A DNA stretch of 8,956 bases from CAZMFZ01 sp046152935 (GCA_046152935.1 JBJXGB010000011.1:1-8956), one strand, 5' to 3'. Positions 1 to 7,210 are shown, numbered from the stretch's first letter. Translations and numbers: made by a program. Notes: a model not told the origin generated them from the sequence alone.

Positions 1-711
1 GCTGCTGTATTAGTAGGTCAATCTACGTTGAGTGCGGTAAGCGCTGGCACAGTTACCATTACTGGTATGGTGAGTTCTACTACAGGATTCAACGCAGGAA
101 TGGCTAACGCAATTGTGAATGTAATTGCAGCGCCACTGATGCCTTCCCTTACTGTACTTGGTGCTTCGTACAATTTTACCAGGCTTATTAAAGCAGATGA
201 TAGCCCAATCTCTGAGGCTGCCCAATACATTACTGTCATTGGTCAGAATTTGAATGGTGCTGTTAGTTTCTCGTCAAGTTTAAGTGTAGTAGGCTTCTCA
301 TTTGAAGGTGGTGCGAATGCAAATCCATTGCTTTCAGCAGTAATTAATGGAAATTTAATACCAACGCAAGTATTAGTGAGCTTCAATACAACTGTTGCTG
401 GAACTTATGATGGCACAATCACAATTTCTACTACTGGTGTTGCAGCTACAGTGTTTACTGTGAGTGGGATTATTGACTATATCACTTCTGTATCTGAATT
501 TGAAAACAGTTCTTTCAAATTGTATCCAAACCCAGTCACGAATGGAATTTTGTATTTCGATAGCATCATTAGCGGACAGGTTTACAATGCTACTGGCATC
601 GAAGTATTGACATTTGTAAAAGCTTCTACTATTAATGTAGCAAATCTTTCAAAAGGCATCTATCTTTTGAAGACGAACGATAATCAATTTAGAAAGTTCA
701 TCATTGAATAA
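1..711 (+). CDS. Secreted repeat protein with T9SS type A C-terminal sorting domain (5'-truncated)
   Basis: The reading frame is open from the first base, so the gene starts outside the window; the 236 visible residues are its C-terminus. The TTG at position 28 has no claim to be the true start. Residues about 75-155 form an Ig-like beta-sandwich repeat of the kind common in Bacteroidota surface proteins: it opens with ITVIGQNLNGAV and closes with AGTYDGTITISTTG and FTVSGII. Residues 172-236 are a typical type IX secretion (Por) tail, starting FKLYPNPVTNG, with a central YNATGIEV strand and ending in LSKGIYLLKT...KFIIE. By family knowledge this tail directs export across the outer membrane, after which it is cleaved and the protein is anchored or released. 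The visible part has no catalytic domain, so the function of the whole protein (adhesin, enzyme or structural) cannot be told. The gene ends 16 bases before a strong hairpin terminator. Confidence 0.9.
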   Translation, partial: AAVLVGQSTLSAVSAGTVTITGMVSSTTGFNAGMANAIVNVIAAPLMPSLTVLGASYNFTRLIKADDSPISEAAQYITVIGQNLNGAVSFSSSLSVVGFSFEGGANANPLLSAVINGNLIPTQVLVSFNTTVAGTYDGTITISTTGVAATVFTVSGIIDYITSVSEFENSSFKLYPNPVTNGILYFDSIISGQVYNATGIEVLTFVKASTINVANLSKGIYLLKTNDNQFRKFIIE

Positions 712-726
712 TCTATTTTAACATCA

Positions 727-766
727 AACAAAAAAGGCAGCTCTTAAAAAGGCTGCCTTTTTTGTT
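727..766. terminator. Bidirectional intrinsic terminator between convergent genes
   Basis: A perfect 15-bp inverted repeat (727-741 pairs with 752-766) encloses a 10-base loop. The core stem is GGCAGC/GCTGCC, flanked by six A on the left and six T on the right, so either strand yields a G+C stem followed by a U-run. It lies between the stop of the T9SS-tail gene (711) and the stop of the convergent MOSC gene (768), exactly where a shared terminator is expected. Confidence 0.93.
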
Positions 767-767
767 A

Positions 768-1562
768 TTAATTTGTGATGATTGAATCGCCAACTTGTAT
801 TTTGCCTTCGTGTTGCAGATGAATCACATTTTGCCCGAAATAAATACGCTGTTTTTTCATCCTATATTTGGCCAAGGTTTGCAAAGGCTCTTTGCCTTTT
901 TCGGCTGTAAATGGGTCGATGGTTGTAATCACACATCTAGCACATGGTTTTTTTACTTCAAATGGAATGCCATTGATCTCAAACCTTTGTATTTTATCTT
1001 CTTCATAGGGTTCAAAACCAGAAACAACCAAATTTGGTCGAAATCTAGTCATTGGCAAAGGAGTTTCTAATCGAGCATTCAAATCATCGAGCGAGGCTTG
1101 TGAAATGATCAGAATAGGGAAGCCATCTGTGAATGATGTGATGGCTTTTGTGGTGTTGTACCTAATATCAACTACTCTCTTGGTTGTTGTGGGCATAAAT
1201 ACCAAACTGCTTTTTGTTTGCAAAAAATCACTGATCCAGTCATCTGCTAGTGCGCTCACCTTCAATGCTTTGCAAACATCGCTCCATACTTTGGCTTTGG
1301 TGCTTGCGCCATTGGCAGGCTCTAGCGGTACTTTTATTTCTCCAAATCCTTCGGAGCTGATGTGTAATTGTTCATCTGCAATTGCACAATCTATAAGTGC
1401 CATTCTATGGTGCGTCCGTTGGGTGAGCATTTCGCCATGTTCATCTACAAACATAAATCTGCGGTCGAATTTGAAGCCTTTGTTATCTAATTCGGTGGCT
1501 GAAAGGGAAATACCTCTACAGGATTTGACAGGATAAATGTAAAGTTGGGCAATTTTCATCAT
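768..1562 (-). CDS. MOSC domain-containing protein (YcbX/mARC-like molybdenum-cofactor protein)
   Basis: A 264-residue protein. Residues about 2-115 match the MOSC N-terminal beta-barrel domain (IYPVKSCRGIS, FDRRFMFVDEHGEMLTQR). Residues about 120-262 match the MOSC domain itself (FTDGFPILIISQASLDDLN, FRPNLVV, KPCARCVITTIDP, KEPLQTLAKYR, FGQN, VGDSI). The Cys207-Ala-Arg-Cys210 motif matches the conserved site whose cysteine ligates molybdenum in mARC and YcbX enzymes, which reduce N-hydroxylated compounds. E. coli YcbX carries an additional C-terminal 2Fe-2S domain. This protein stops after MOSC, so reductive activity would need separate electron-transfer partners, and none is nearby. Two ATGs occur in tandem (1562 and 1559) with no Shine-Dalgarno sequence, so the choice between them is arbitrary. 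The gene is divergent from glpD with 157 bases between starts. The family call is firm; the substrate is unknown. Confidence 0.9.
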   Translation of the reverse strand: MMKIAQLYIYPVKSCRGISLSATELDNKGFKFDRRFMFVDEHGEMLTQRTHHRMALIDCAIADEQLHISSEGFGEIKVPLEPANGASTKAKVWSDVCKALKVSALADDWISDFLQTKSSLVFMPTTTKRVVDIRYNTTKAITSFTDGFPILIISQASLDDLNARLETPLPMTRFRPNLVVSGFEPYEEDKIQRFEINGIPFEVKKPCARCVITTIDPFTAEKGKEPLQTLAKYRMKKQRIYFGQNVIHLQHEGKIQVGDSIITN

Positions 1563-1590
1563 GTTTTGGAAAAGCAGTTGTTTATTGTGT

Positions 1591-1623
1591 CAAAATTACA
1601 AATTTGACTACTTCAAATACAAA
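1591..1623 (-). promoter_or_regulatory. Bacteroidota-type promoter for the MOSC gene
   Basis: Read on the minus strand, TAATTTTG (1591-1598) fits the Bacteroidota -7 consensus TANNTTTG exactly. A TTTG -33 box (1620-1623) lies 21 bases upstream, within the spacing reported for the phylum. Transcription would start near 1584, giving a leader of about 20 bases before the ATG. This is a sequence match only. Confidence 0.5.
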
Positions 1624-1719
1624 TCGACTCTGTTTGCTTCATATTTTTTTATCATTCTTTTGCCGATTTTTGATTAATATTCGTTCAACTTGATTTGAGA
1701 CCTAACCAACCATTTGTAA

Positions 1720-3288
1720 ATGAAAACCTCTCGAGAGCAGTCGATAAATGCCATTGAAAACGATCAGAAAATTTGGGATTTGATTGTGGTAGGAGGTGGA
1801 GCTACTGGTCTTGGCACAGCCCTAGATGCGGCTTCGCGGGGCTATCAAACACTTTTGTTGGAGCAATATGATTTTGCCAAGGGCACATCTAGTCGCAGCA
1901 CAAAGCTAGTGCACGGTGGCGTGCGGTATCTGGCACAAGGCGATTTGGGTTTGGTGATCGAAGCATTGTACGAAAGAGGATTGATGTTGAAAAACGCATC
2001 GCATCTGGTTCAAAATCAATCGTTTATCATTCCCAATTACCAATGGTGGGGAGGCATTTTTTATGGTTTAGGTTTGTTTATTTATGATATTTTGGCAGGC
2101 AAATTGAGTTTTGGTCGGTCCAAAGTCATTTCAAAAGATGAAGTAATAGAAAAGCTACCAACTATCATCGCAAAAGGATTGCGAGGTGGGGTCGAGTACC
2201 ACGATGGTCAGTTTGACGATGCTCGTTTGGCCATCAATCTAGCCCAAACTGCCATCGAACAAGGTGCCACTATATTAAATTATGTACAAGTAAATGGATT
2301 TATTAAAAATGAAAACCATAAAATTTCAGGCGTGTTTGCTGTTGATAATGAAACAGGCTTGCCATATCAAATTAGAAGCAAGGTTGTAATAAATGCCACA
2401 GGCGTATTTGCAGACGATTTGCTGCAAAAAGACCAACCTGGTAAAAAACCAATGATTCGATCTAGCCAAGGTGTACATTTAGTCTTAGATAAATCATTTT
2501 TGCCATCAGATGCTGCCATGATGATTCCCAAAACCGATGACGGAAGGGTGCTTTTTGCCGTTTCTTGGCACGATAAATTGGTAGTTGGCACCACCGACAC
2601 CCCACTCAACGACCATAAAATTGAAGCAAGGGCATTGGAAATAGAAATAGAATTTATATTGACAACCATTGGCAAATACCTTACCAAAGCGCCCAAAAGA
2701 AAAGATGTGTTGAGCGTATTTGCGGGTTTGAGGCCCTTGGCAGCGCCTCAAGATGGCAGTGCGAAAACAAAAGAAATATCAAGAACGCACAAGCTAATCG
2801 TCTCAGAATCAGGCCTAGTGACCATCACGGGAGGCAAATGGACTACCTATCGAAAAATGGCCGAAGATACAGTGAATATGGCCATCGAAATTGGAAATTT
2901 GGCAAAATTAGATTGCAAAACCAAGCAGTTGTCGATTCACGGAAGCGATGAAAACGTAGATAAATCTGACCATTTTTATGTGTACGGAAGTGACAAAAAA
3001 GCTTTGTTAGCTTTGCTTAATGAAGATAAAAATTTTGGAAATAAAATTCATGCTGAGCTGCCTTATATTGAAGCTGAAGTAATTTGGGCTGTGCGACACG
3101 AAATGGCAAGAACTGTAGAAGATGTATTGGCAAGAAGGGTGAGGATTTTGTTTCTTGATGCGCGCAAAGCCATTGCCTCTGCCCCTTTAGTCGCCAAATT
3201 AATGGCAAAAGAATTGAATAAAGATCAAATTTGGGAGGAAAATCAGGTAGCACTGTTTACTGATTTGGCCCAAGGGTATTTGCTCTAA
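1720..3288 (+). CDS. glpD: Aerobic glycerol-3-phosphate dehydrogenase (FAD, quinone-linked)
   Basis: A 522-residue, full-length GlpD-type flavoprotein that oxidises sn-glycerol-3-phosphate to dihydroxyacetone phosphate and passes electrons to membrane quinone. The FAD-binding Rossmann motif GGGATG is at residues 25-30 (context DLIVVGGGATGLG). It is followed by the family signature TSSRSTKLVHGGVRYL (56-71), by GVHLVL (251-256) and TTDTP (291-295), by the active-site region GLRPL (336-340), and by GGKWTTYR (371-378). The C-terminal DAO_C helical domain includes EVIWAVRHEMARTVEDVLARR (about 453-473). The ATG at 1720 gives the usual short lead-in to the FAD fold. No Shine-Dalgarno sequence is visible. 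No perfect TANNTTTG lies upstream on this strand; TTCTTTTG near 1655 and TTGATTTG near 1690 are one-mismatch candidates. glpK follows after 39 bases, so the two are probably co-transcribed. No membrane span is present, in keeping with peripheral membrane association. Confidence 0.96.
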   Translation: MKTSREQSINAIENDQKIWDLIVVGGGATGLGTALDAASRGYQTLLLEQYDFAKGTSSRSTKLVHGGVRYLAQGDLGLVIEALYERGLMLKNASHLVQNQSFIIPNYQWWGGIFYGLGLFIYDILAGKLSFGRSKVISKDEVIEKLPTIIAKGLRGGVEYHDGQFDDARLAINLAQTAIEQGATILNYVQVNGFIKNENHKISGVFAVDNETGLPYQIRSKVVINATGVFADDLLQKDQPGKKPMIRSSQGVHLVLDKSFLPSDAAMMIPKTDDGRVLFAVSWHDKLVVGTTDTPLNDHKIEARALEIEIEFILTTIGKYLTKAPKRKDVLSVFAGLRPLAAPQDGSAKTKEISRTHKLIVSESGLVTITGGKWTTYRKMAEDTVNMAIEIGNLAKLDCKTKQLSIHGSDENVDKSDHFYVYGSDKKALLALLNEDKNFGNKIHAELPYIEAEVIWAVRHEMARTVEDVLARRVRILFLDARKAIASAPLVAKLMAKELNKDQIWEENQVALFTDLAQGYLL

Positions 3289-3327
3289 TACTAGGAAATC
3301 AACAGTAACATTTCTCGTCTTAAACAC

Positions 3328-4818
3328 ATGCAAAACTACATACTCGCGCTCGACCAAGGCACTACCAGTTCTAGAGCCATAGTTTTTGATAAATTTGGGC
3401 AAGTAAAATCAATGGCTCAAAAGGAATTTAAACAAATATTTCCGCAGCCAGGCTGGGTAGAACACGACCCCAATGAAATCTGGAGCACGCAGGCAAGCGT
3501 TGCAGCCGAAGCAACCGTGAAATTAGGCATAAACGGTACAAATCTAAAAGCTATTGGCATCACCAATCAAAGGGAAACCACCATTGTGTGGAATAGAAAT
3601 ACTGGCGAACCCATTTACAATGCCATTGTGTGGCAAGATAGGCGTACAGCAGTATTTTGCGATCAACTAAAAAAAGATGGCATACAAGATTTGATTAGAG
3701 GCAAAACTGGTTTGGTGATTGATGCCTATTTCTCTGCCTCAAAAATAAATTGGCTACTTGAAAATGTAGCTGGAGCAAGAAAACAGGCAGAAAATGGCGA
3801 GCTGGCATTTGGCACGGTCGATACCTGGCTGGTTTGGAAATTTACGCGCGGCAAAGTGCATGTTACTGATGTCACCAATGCCAGCCGCACCATGCTTTTT
3901 AACATCCAAACCCAGACTTGGGACGATGAATTGCTTAAAATCTTCAATATCCCCCATAATATTTTGCCAGAAGTGAAACAATCGAGCGAAGTGTATGGCG
4001 AAACTGCCACTACCATTTTCGCATCAAAAGTGCCGATTGCTGGTATTGCGGGCGATCAACATGCCGCTCTTTTTGGGCAAATGTGCATCGACAAGGCAAT
4101 GGTAAAAAACACGTACGGTACAGGCTGTTTTATGTTGATGAATATTGGCGACAACTTTATTAGCTCCAAAAACAATTTGCTTACCACAGTTGCTTGGAAA
4201 ATAGAAGGCAAAATTCAGTATGCCTTTGAAGGCAGTATTTTTATAGGCGGTGCTGTGGTACAGTGGCTTAGAGATGGATTGGGCATTATCAAATCTGCTT
4301 CCGAAATCGAAAAACTTGCAGCCAGTGTGCCAGACACAGCGGGTGTTTACTTCGTGCCAGCATTTGCGGGCTTGGGAGCCCCGTATTGGAAACCCAACGC
4401 TAGAGGCACGATTTTGGGAATTACAAGAGGCACAACTTCGGCACATATTGCTCGGGCAGCCATAGAATCTATCGCATTTCAAACGATGGACGTGCTAAAT
4501 GCGATGCAAGCCGATGCAGGTTTTACAATCAAAGAACTGCGTGTAGATGGCGGAGCCACCCAAAATGACATGATGATGCAATTTCAGGCCAATTTGCTCG
4601 ATTGCAAAGTAATTCGCCCTAAAGTATTGGAAACCACAGCTTTAGGTGCTGCTTATTTGGCTGGTTTGGCAGTAGGATATTGGCAAAATGTAGAAGAAAT
4701 AAACAAACTTTGGCAGATTGAAAAAGTATTTGAACCCATAGTCAAAACAGAAGCATTGGTAAATGGAATCAAAAGCTGGCAGAAAGCCATAAAAACAGCA
4801 CAGATTTGGGCAGAGTAA
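3328..4818 (+). CDS. glpK: Glycerol kinase
   Basis: A 496-residue, full-length FGGY-family kinase that converts glycerol and ATP to sn-glycerol-3-phosphate, the substrate of the GlpD encoded just upstream. Visible landmarks are DQGTTSSRA near the N-terminus (9-17, phosphate-binding), PGWVEHDP (41-48), and GITNQRETT (77-85), whose Arg-Glu contacts glycerol. Further on are Tyr134, AGDQ with the catalytic-base Asp243 (241-244), the GTGCFMLMN stretch (264-272), GLGAPYWKP (348-356) and the nucleotide-binding DGGATQND (407-414). By eye, the segment before AGDQ (TTIFASKVPIAG, 228-239) lacks the histidine that HPr phosphorylates in Gram-positive GlpK, and has Lys where E. coli GlpK has the Arg involved in fructose-1,6-bisphosphate inhibition. 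The gene lies 39 bases after glpD with no terminator between. No clear intrinsic terminator follows it. Function is very secure; the regulatory comments are inference. Confidence 0.97.
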   Translation: MQNYILALDQGTTSSRAIVFDKFGQVKSMAQKEFKQIFPQPGWVEHDPNEIWSTQASVAAEATVKLGINGTNLKAIGITNQRETTIVWNRNTGEPIYNAIVWQDRRTAVFCDQLKKDGIQDLIRGKTGLVIDAYFSASKINWLLENVAGARKQAENGELAFGTVDTWLVWKFTRGKVHVTDVTNASRTMLFNIQTQTWDDELLKIFNIPHNILPEVKQSSEVYGETATTIFASKVPIAGIAGDQHAALFGQMCIDKAMVKNTYGTGCFMLMNIGDNFISSKNNLLTTVAWKIEGKIQYAFEGSIFIGGAVVQWLRDGLGIIKSASEIEKLAASVPDTAGVYFVPAFAGLGAPYWKPNARGTILGITRGTTSAHIARAAIESIAFQTMDVLNAMQADAGFTIKELRVDGGATQNDMMMQFQANLLDCKVIRPKVLETTALGAAYLAGLAVGYWQNVEEINKLWQIEKVFEPIVKTEALVNGIKSWQKAIKTAQIWAE

Positions 4819-4899
4819 TTTCTTATTAATCCTTTAATATTTAATCTACTTTATATTCTCCTTCACTTCGATTTATTCAACCCAAAGTAAAATAGCAAT

Positions 4900-5026
4900 G
4901 CTACTAATTAGTTGCTAAAAGTTAATCTGGAGCATGTTTGTGCTAATAATTAGTTGCTAAAAGGTAATCTGGAGAATGTTTGCGCTACTAATTAGTTGCT
5001 AAATGGTAATCCTAGCTTTTGTTTGT
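4900..5026. repeat. Three tandem copies of a 42-base repeat upstream of glpF
   Basis: Copies lie at 4900-4941, 4942-4983 and 4984-5026. Copies 1 and 2 differ at 4 of 42 positions. Copy 3 keeps the first 28 bases with two changes from copy 2, then drifts and is one base longer. Each copy opens with GCTA(C/A)TAATTAGTTGCTAA. In copies 1 and 3 this contains the perfect 10-base palindrome ACTAATTAGT. Copies adjoin with no spacers, so this is not a CRISPR array. It could be a set of spaced operators for a regulator or simply a decaying minisatellite. Confidence 0.88.
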
Positions 5027-5278
5027 GTTTAGATGTTAAATTTATCATAGAAAATTTTGCGATTGTTGGGATAAAAGAAATTAAAAAAGTATCGTAAAAT
5101 ACTACTTGCAGCAGGCTCGAAAATTATTTTCTGAAAATAAATAATTTATTTTTAAGTACACACAAAGGTATGCTTGGTCAGATATTGCCCTAAAAGCAAT
5201 CTGAACAAAAAGTAAAGGATTATTTGATTCATAAAGCAACCAAACCTTTTCAGTATCGAATTAGCCTAACGTATTCTA

Positions 5279-5310
5279 TTTCATAAAATATCTTAAACAT
5301 TATATATTTG
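5279..5310 (+). promoter_or_regulatory. Bacteroidota-type promoter for glpF
   Basis: TATATTTG (5303-5310) is a perfect TANNTTTG -7 element. TTTC (5279-5282), one base off the TTTG -33 box, lies 20 bases upstream. Transcription would start near 5316, giving a leader of about 35 bases. This implies that glpF can be transcribed independently of glpDK. Confidence 0.6.
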
Positions 5311-5350
5311 CCTTCATTTTTATAATTTTTTAACAGCCAAATAATAAAAA

Positions 5351-6079
5351 ATGTCACCGTTTTTAGCAGAATTAATAGGAACTACCTTGCTTGTTTTCTT
5401 GGGCACGAGCACTGTAGCCAATGTATTATTGAAAGATACCAAAGGCTTCGATGGCGGCTGGTTTACCATCACCACAGGTTGGGCTCTGGCGGTTTTTGTG
5501 GCTGTGTCATTTGCAACACCTTTTAGCGGTGCACACCTAAATCCCGCGGTAAGTTTGGCGCTAGCCATTGCAGGGAAATTCGATTGGGTAGATCTACCTG
5601 GCTACGTTTCGGCACAACTGTTGGGGGCAGGTACAGGTGCTTTTTTTACTTGGGCTTTGTATTTCAATCATTTCAACCGAACTGAAAACCCTGATATTAT
5701 TTTGGGTGTTTTCAGCTCCTCACCAGCCATCAGAAGCCCGTTTGCCAATTTATTCAGCGAAATGACAGGCACATTTGTGCTAGTCTTTGTGATATTTTAT
5801 TTTACCGATGCCAAAATCATAGCTACCAATTCGCTTATTGGGTTAGGTTCTGTAGGGGCGATTCCAGTAGCGTTTTTGGTATGGGTAATAGGCATCGCAT
5901 TGGGCGGCACTACGGGCTATGCTTCTAATCCTGCACGCGATTTGATGCCACGGATCATGCACACAATCTTGCCCATCAAACACAAAGGCAAAAGCGACTG
6001 GCAATATGCGTGGGTTCCCATTTTCGGGCCATTTATTGGGGCGATACTGGCCAGTTTTGCTTTTTTGATATTGCAGTAA
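5351..6079 (+). CDS. glpF: Glycerol uptake facilitator (MIP family aquaglyceroporin)
   Basis: A 242-residue integral inner-membrane channel of the MIP/aquaporin family, passing glycerol and probably other small polyols. Both half-helix signatures are intact: SGAHLNPAV with NPA at 64-66, and GYASNPARD with NPA at 193-195. The Asp197 after NPAR marks the glycerol-facilitator branch rather than water-only aquaporins. Counting from the NPA boxes as in E. coli GlpF, the selectivity-filter positions are Trp44, Tyr190 (Phe in E. coli) and Arg196. Hydrophobic stretches fit six transmembrane helices, the first starting almost at the N-terminus (FLAELIGTTLLVFLG). At 242 residues it is shorter than E. 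coli GlpF (281) but complete. The ATG at 5351 sits right at helix 1, and the preceding AT-rich leader has no Shine-Dalgarno sequence. It completes the pathway encoded by glpDK but is separated from them by 532 bases and has its own promoter. Confidence 0.95.
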   Translation: MSPFLAELIGTTLLVFLGTSTVANVLLKDTKGFDGGWFTITTGWALAVFVAVSFATPFSGAHLNPAVSLALAIAGKFDWVDLPGYVSAQLLGAGTGAFFTWALYFNHFNRTENPDIILGVFSSSPAIRSPFANLFSEMTGTFVLVFVIFYFTDAKIIATNSLIGLGSVGAIPVAFLVWVIGIALGGTTGYASNPARDLMPRIMHTILPIKHKGKSDWQYAWVPIFGPFIGAILASFAFLILQ

Positions 6080-6141
6080 GGAATATTTCTTTGGCTAAAA
6101 CAAAGATTTTGATTTCCTTGTTTGCCTAAATTAATACCACT

Positions 6142-6468
6142 ATGAGAGAAATAAGACAAAATGAACAAGACCTAATTGCTTTTTTGTTATCCAGTCTCGG
6201 ATTAGATGCACAAAACCATCCATTTAATAGCCAAGTAGATGAATATGAAGGTGGAAAAATGGGTAGCATAAGCTTGGGCGGCAACCCTGACGAATACGAT
6301 CGGGATCTCATTCAGGTGCGATATATAGATGCCGACTATGTGCCAGTAATCATTACCCTAACGGTTGATAGTAAAAACCAATTGCTAGATTTAGATTTTT
6401 GGAAAGAAGATTTTAGCAAGCTGCTCGTTTATCCGACAGTTGAGAAAGTTACGATCATAAGTCAATGA
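6142..6468 (+). CDS. Small uncharacterised protein (108 aa; possibly DUF6984-like)
   Basis: A 108-residue acidic soluble protein with no signal peptide or membrane segment. It opens with MREIRQNEQDLIAFLLSSLGL, a predicted helix. Then comes a GGKMGSISLGG segment (37-47), a beta-rich stretch (IQVRYIDADYVPVIITLTVD, about 57-76), and LLDLDFWKEDFSKLL (81-95). The order 'charged start, E-x-x-LI-x-x-LL, then GxMGS, then an acidic segment plus W-K-x-DFS-x-L' reminds me of a small family annotated as DUF6984, but that is memory and by-eye comparison only. The gene begins 62 bases after glpF with no clear terminator and no perfect -7 box between, so read-through from glpF is possible. Nothing ties it to glycerol metabolism. 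The coding call is solid because of its natural codon use and folded-protein pattern; the function is unknown. Confidence 0.78.
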   Translation: MREIRQNEQDLIAFLLSSLGLDAQNHPFNSQVDEYEGGKMGSISLGGNPDEYDRDLIQVRYIDADYVPVIITLTVDSKNQLLDLDFWKEDFSKLLVYPTVEKVTIISQ

Positions 6469-6559
6469 AAATATTTACAGGAAGGAATATTTCTACCCTT
6501 TTTATATTAACATTCCCTAATAAATCAATCAAAATAACAATGAATATTCAAAAATGAGA

Positions 6560-6567
6560 TACCTTTG
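6560..6567 (+). promoter_or_regulatory. -7 element (TACCTTTG) upstream of the J/KTSC gene
   Basis: TACCTTTG matches TANNTTTG exactly and lies 38 bases before the ATG at 6606. No TTG/TTTG -33 box is visible at the usual distance, so only half of the promoter is supported. Confidence 0.4.
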
Positions 6568-6605
6568 GAATACCAAACCATATCCCAATACAGATAGATT
6601 AGTTA

Positions 6606-7052
6606 ATGAAGAAAATTGTAGATTACCAAAAGCTTTTGGGTGCAACCAAAACAACAGAATTAAAAGAGTTAAAAACCATTTATAGGAATTTTGTAAAAGA
6701 ATGGCATCCAGATAAATTTCAAGATGAAACTGAAAAACTAGCTGCCGAAGAAAAAAGCAAAACCTTTATTGAAGCGTACCATTTTTTGGTGAGTATTGCT
6801 CCCGAAACCAAGGCCCAAAACTTGGAAGTCTACACTAAAACAATTTCAACTTCGGGCATAGTAGACTATGAATACAAATCGCAAACGCTCAAAATCACTT
6901 TTGCTGATGGTAGCATCTACGAATATTTTGATGTACCCAAAGCGACATATGTGAAAATGGTAAATTCAGATTCGATTGGTCGATTTGCCAAGAGACATAT
7001 CTACAATTCGTTCGATTATAGAAATGTAAGTAAATTGACCGAAGCGGAATAA
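6606..7052 (+). CDS. J-domain plus KTSC-domain protein
   Basis: A 148-residue soluble protein with two recognisable parts. Residues about 5-66 form a DnaJ-type J domain: YQKLLGATKTTELKELKTIYRNF, then the diagnostic His34-Pro35-Asp36 loop in KEWHPDKF, then a helix with SKTFIEAYHFL. The HPD motif is what stimulates DnaK ATPase in J proteins. Residues about 81-138 resemble the KTSC domain (named for a Lys-Thr-Ser-Cys signature): STSGIVDYEYKSQTLKITF, DGSIYEYFDVPKATYVKMV and DSIGRFAKRHIY. In many KTSC proteins this domain stands alone and its role is poorly known; proposed links are to RNA or nucleic-acid binding. It lacks the Gly/Phe region, zinc fingers and substrate-binding domain of DnaJ, so it is probably a specialised co-chaperone. 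It stands alone between short intergenic gaps. Domain calls are good; the cellular role is unknown. Confidence 0.85.
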   Translation: MKKIVDYQKLLGATKTTELKELKTIYRNFVKEWHPDKFQDETEKLAAEEKSKTFIEAYHFLVSIAPETKAQNLEVYTKTISTSGIVDYEYKSQTLKITFADGSIYEYFDVPKATYVKMVNSDSIGRFAKRHIYNSFDYRNVSKLTEAE

Positions 7053-7202
7053 ATTACTTGACATTAATTACATCGCATTTATCTACTTGAACAATCCTTT
7101 TATTGTGAAGGATTTGAAAATGGAAGCGATAAAACCTCTATGGAGTAAATATTTTTATCGACTTACCATCGAATCAATCGTTATTTACTGCTAATTTACG
7201 CT

Positions 7203-7210
7203 TACCTTCG
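7203..7210 (+). promoter_or_regulatory. Candidate -7 element (TACCTTCG) for the helicase gene
   Basis: TACCTTCG is one mismatch from TANNTTTG and resembles the TACCTTTG before the upstream gene. The -33 region 19 bases before it has only TTA. If used, transcription would begin near 7215, downstream of the TTG at 7211. That supports the ATG at 7226 as the start codon, with a very short leader. Confidence 0.33.

Larger units (their letters stand above)
4819..5350 (+). other. 532-base AT-rich intergenic region between glpK and glpF
   Basis: No convincing gene lies here on either strand. It contains three tandem repeats (4900-5026) and a Bacteroidota-type promoter just before glpF (5279-5310), both listed separately. 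It also holds a bulged hairpin (5179-5186 with 5196-5203, CAGA..TTGC against GCAATCTG) and an AT-only near-palindrome around 5137-5156. The longest small frame I noticed is a 26-codon minus-strand one (about 5155-5235) with no supporting features. The length is unusual compared with the 39-base glpD-glpK gap. Confidence 0.6.

Noticed and set aside
1105..1536. Long plus-strand open frame opposite the MOSC gene
   Set aside because: It is the antisense shadow of a clearly recognisable MOSC protein and has no family features of its own.
5155..5235. A 26-codon hydrophobic minus-strand frame in the glpK-glpF gap
   Set aside because: No promoter, ribosome site or family resemblance; expected by chance in AT-rich DNA.
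6078..6494. The 13-mer AAGGAATATTTCT occurs after both the glpF stop (6078-6090) and the 108-aa gene stop (6482-6494)
   Set aside because: Two short AT-rich matches with no surrounding similarity; probably coincidence, although both lie just after stop codons.
6465..6557. A 30-codon frame whose ATG overlaps the TGA of the 108-aa gene (ATGA)
   Set aside because: The overlap is suggestive of coupling, but the peptide is short and AT-driven in composition, with no recognisable features. Most likely chance.
7093..7114. Hairpin AATCCTT/AAGGATT after the J/KTSC gene
   Set aside because: Only 7 bp, A+T-rich and with no following T-run, so it is not supported as a terminator.
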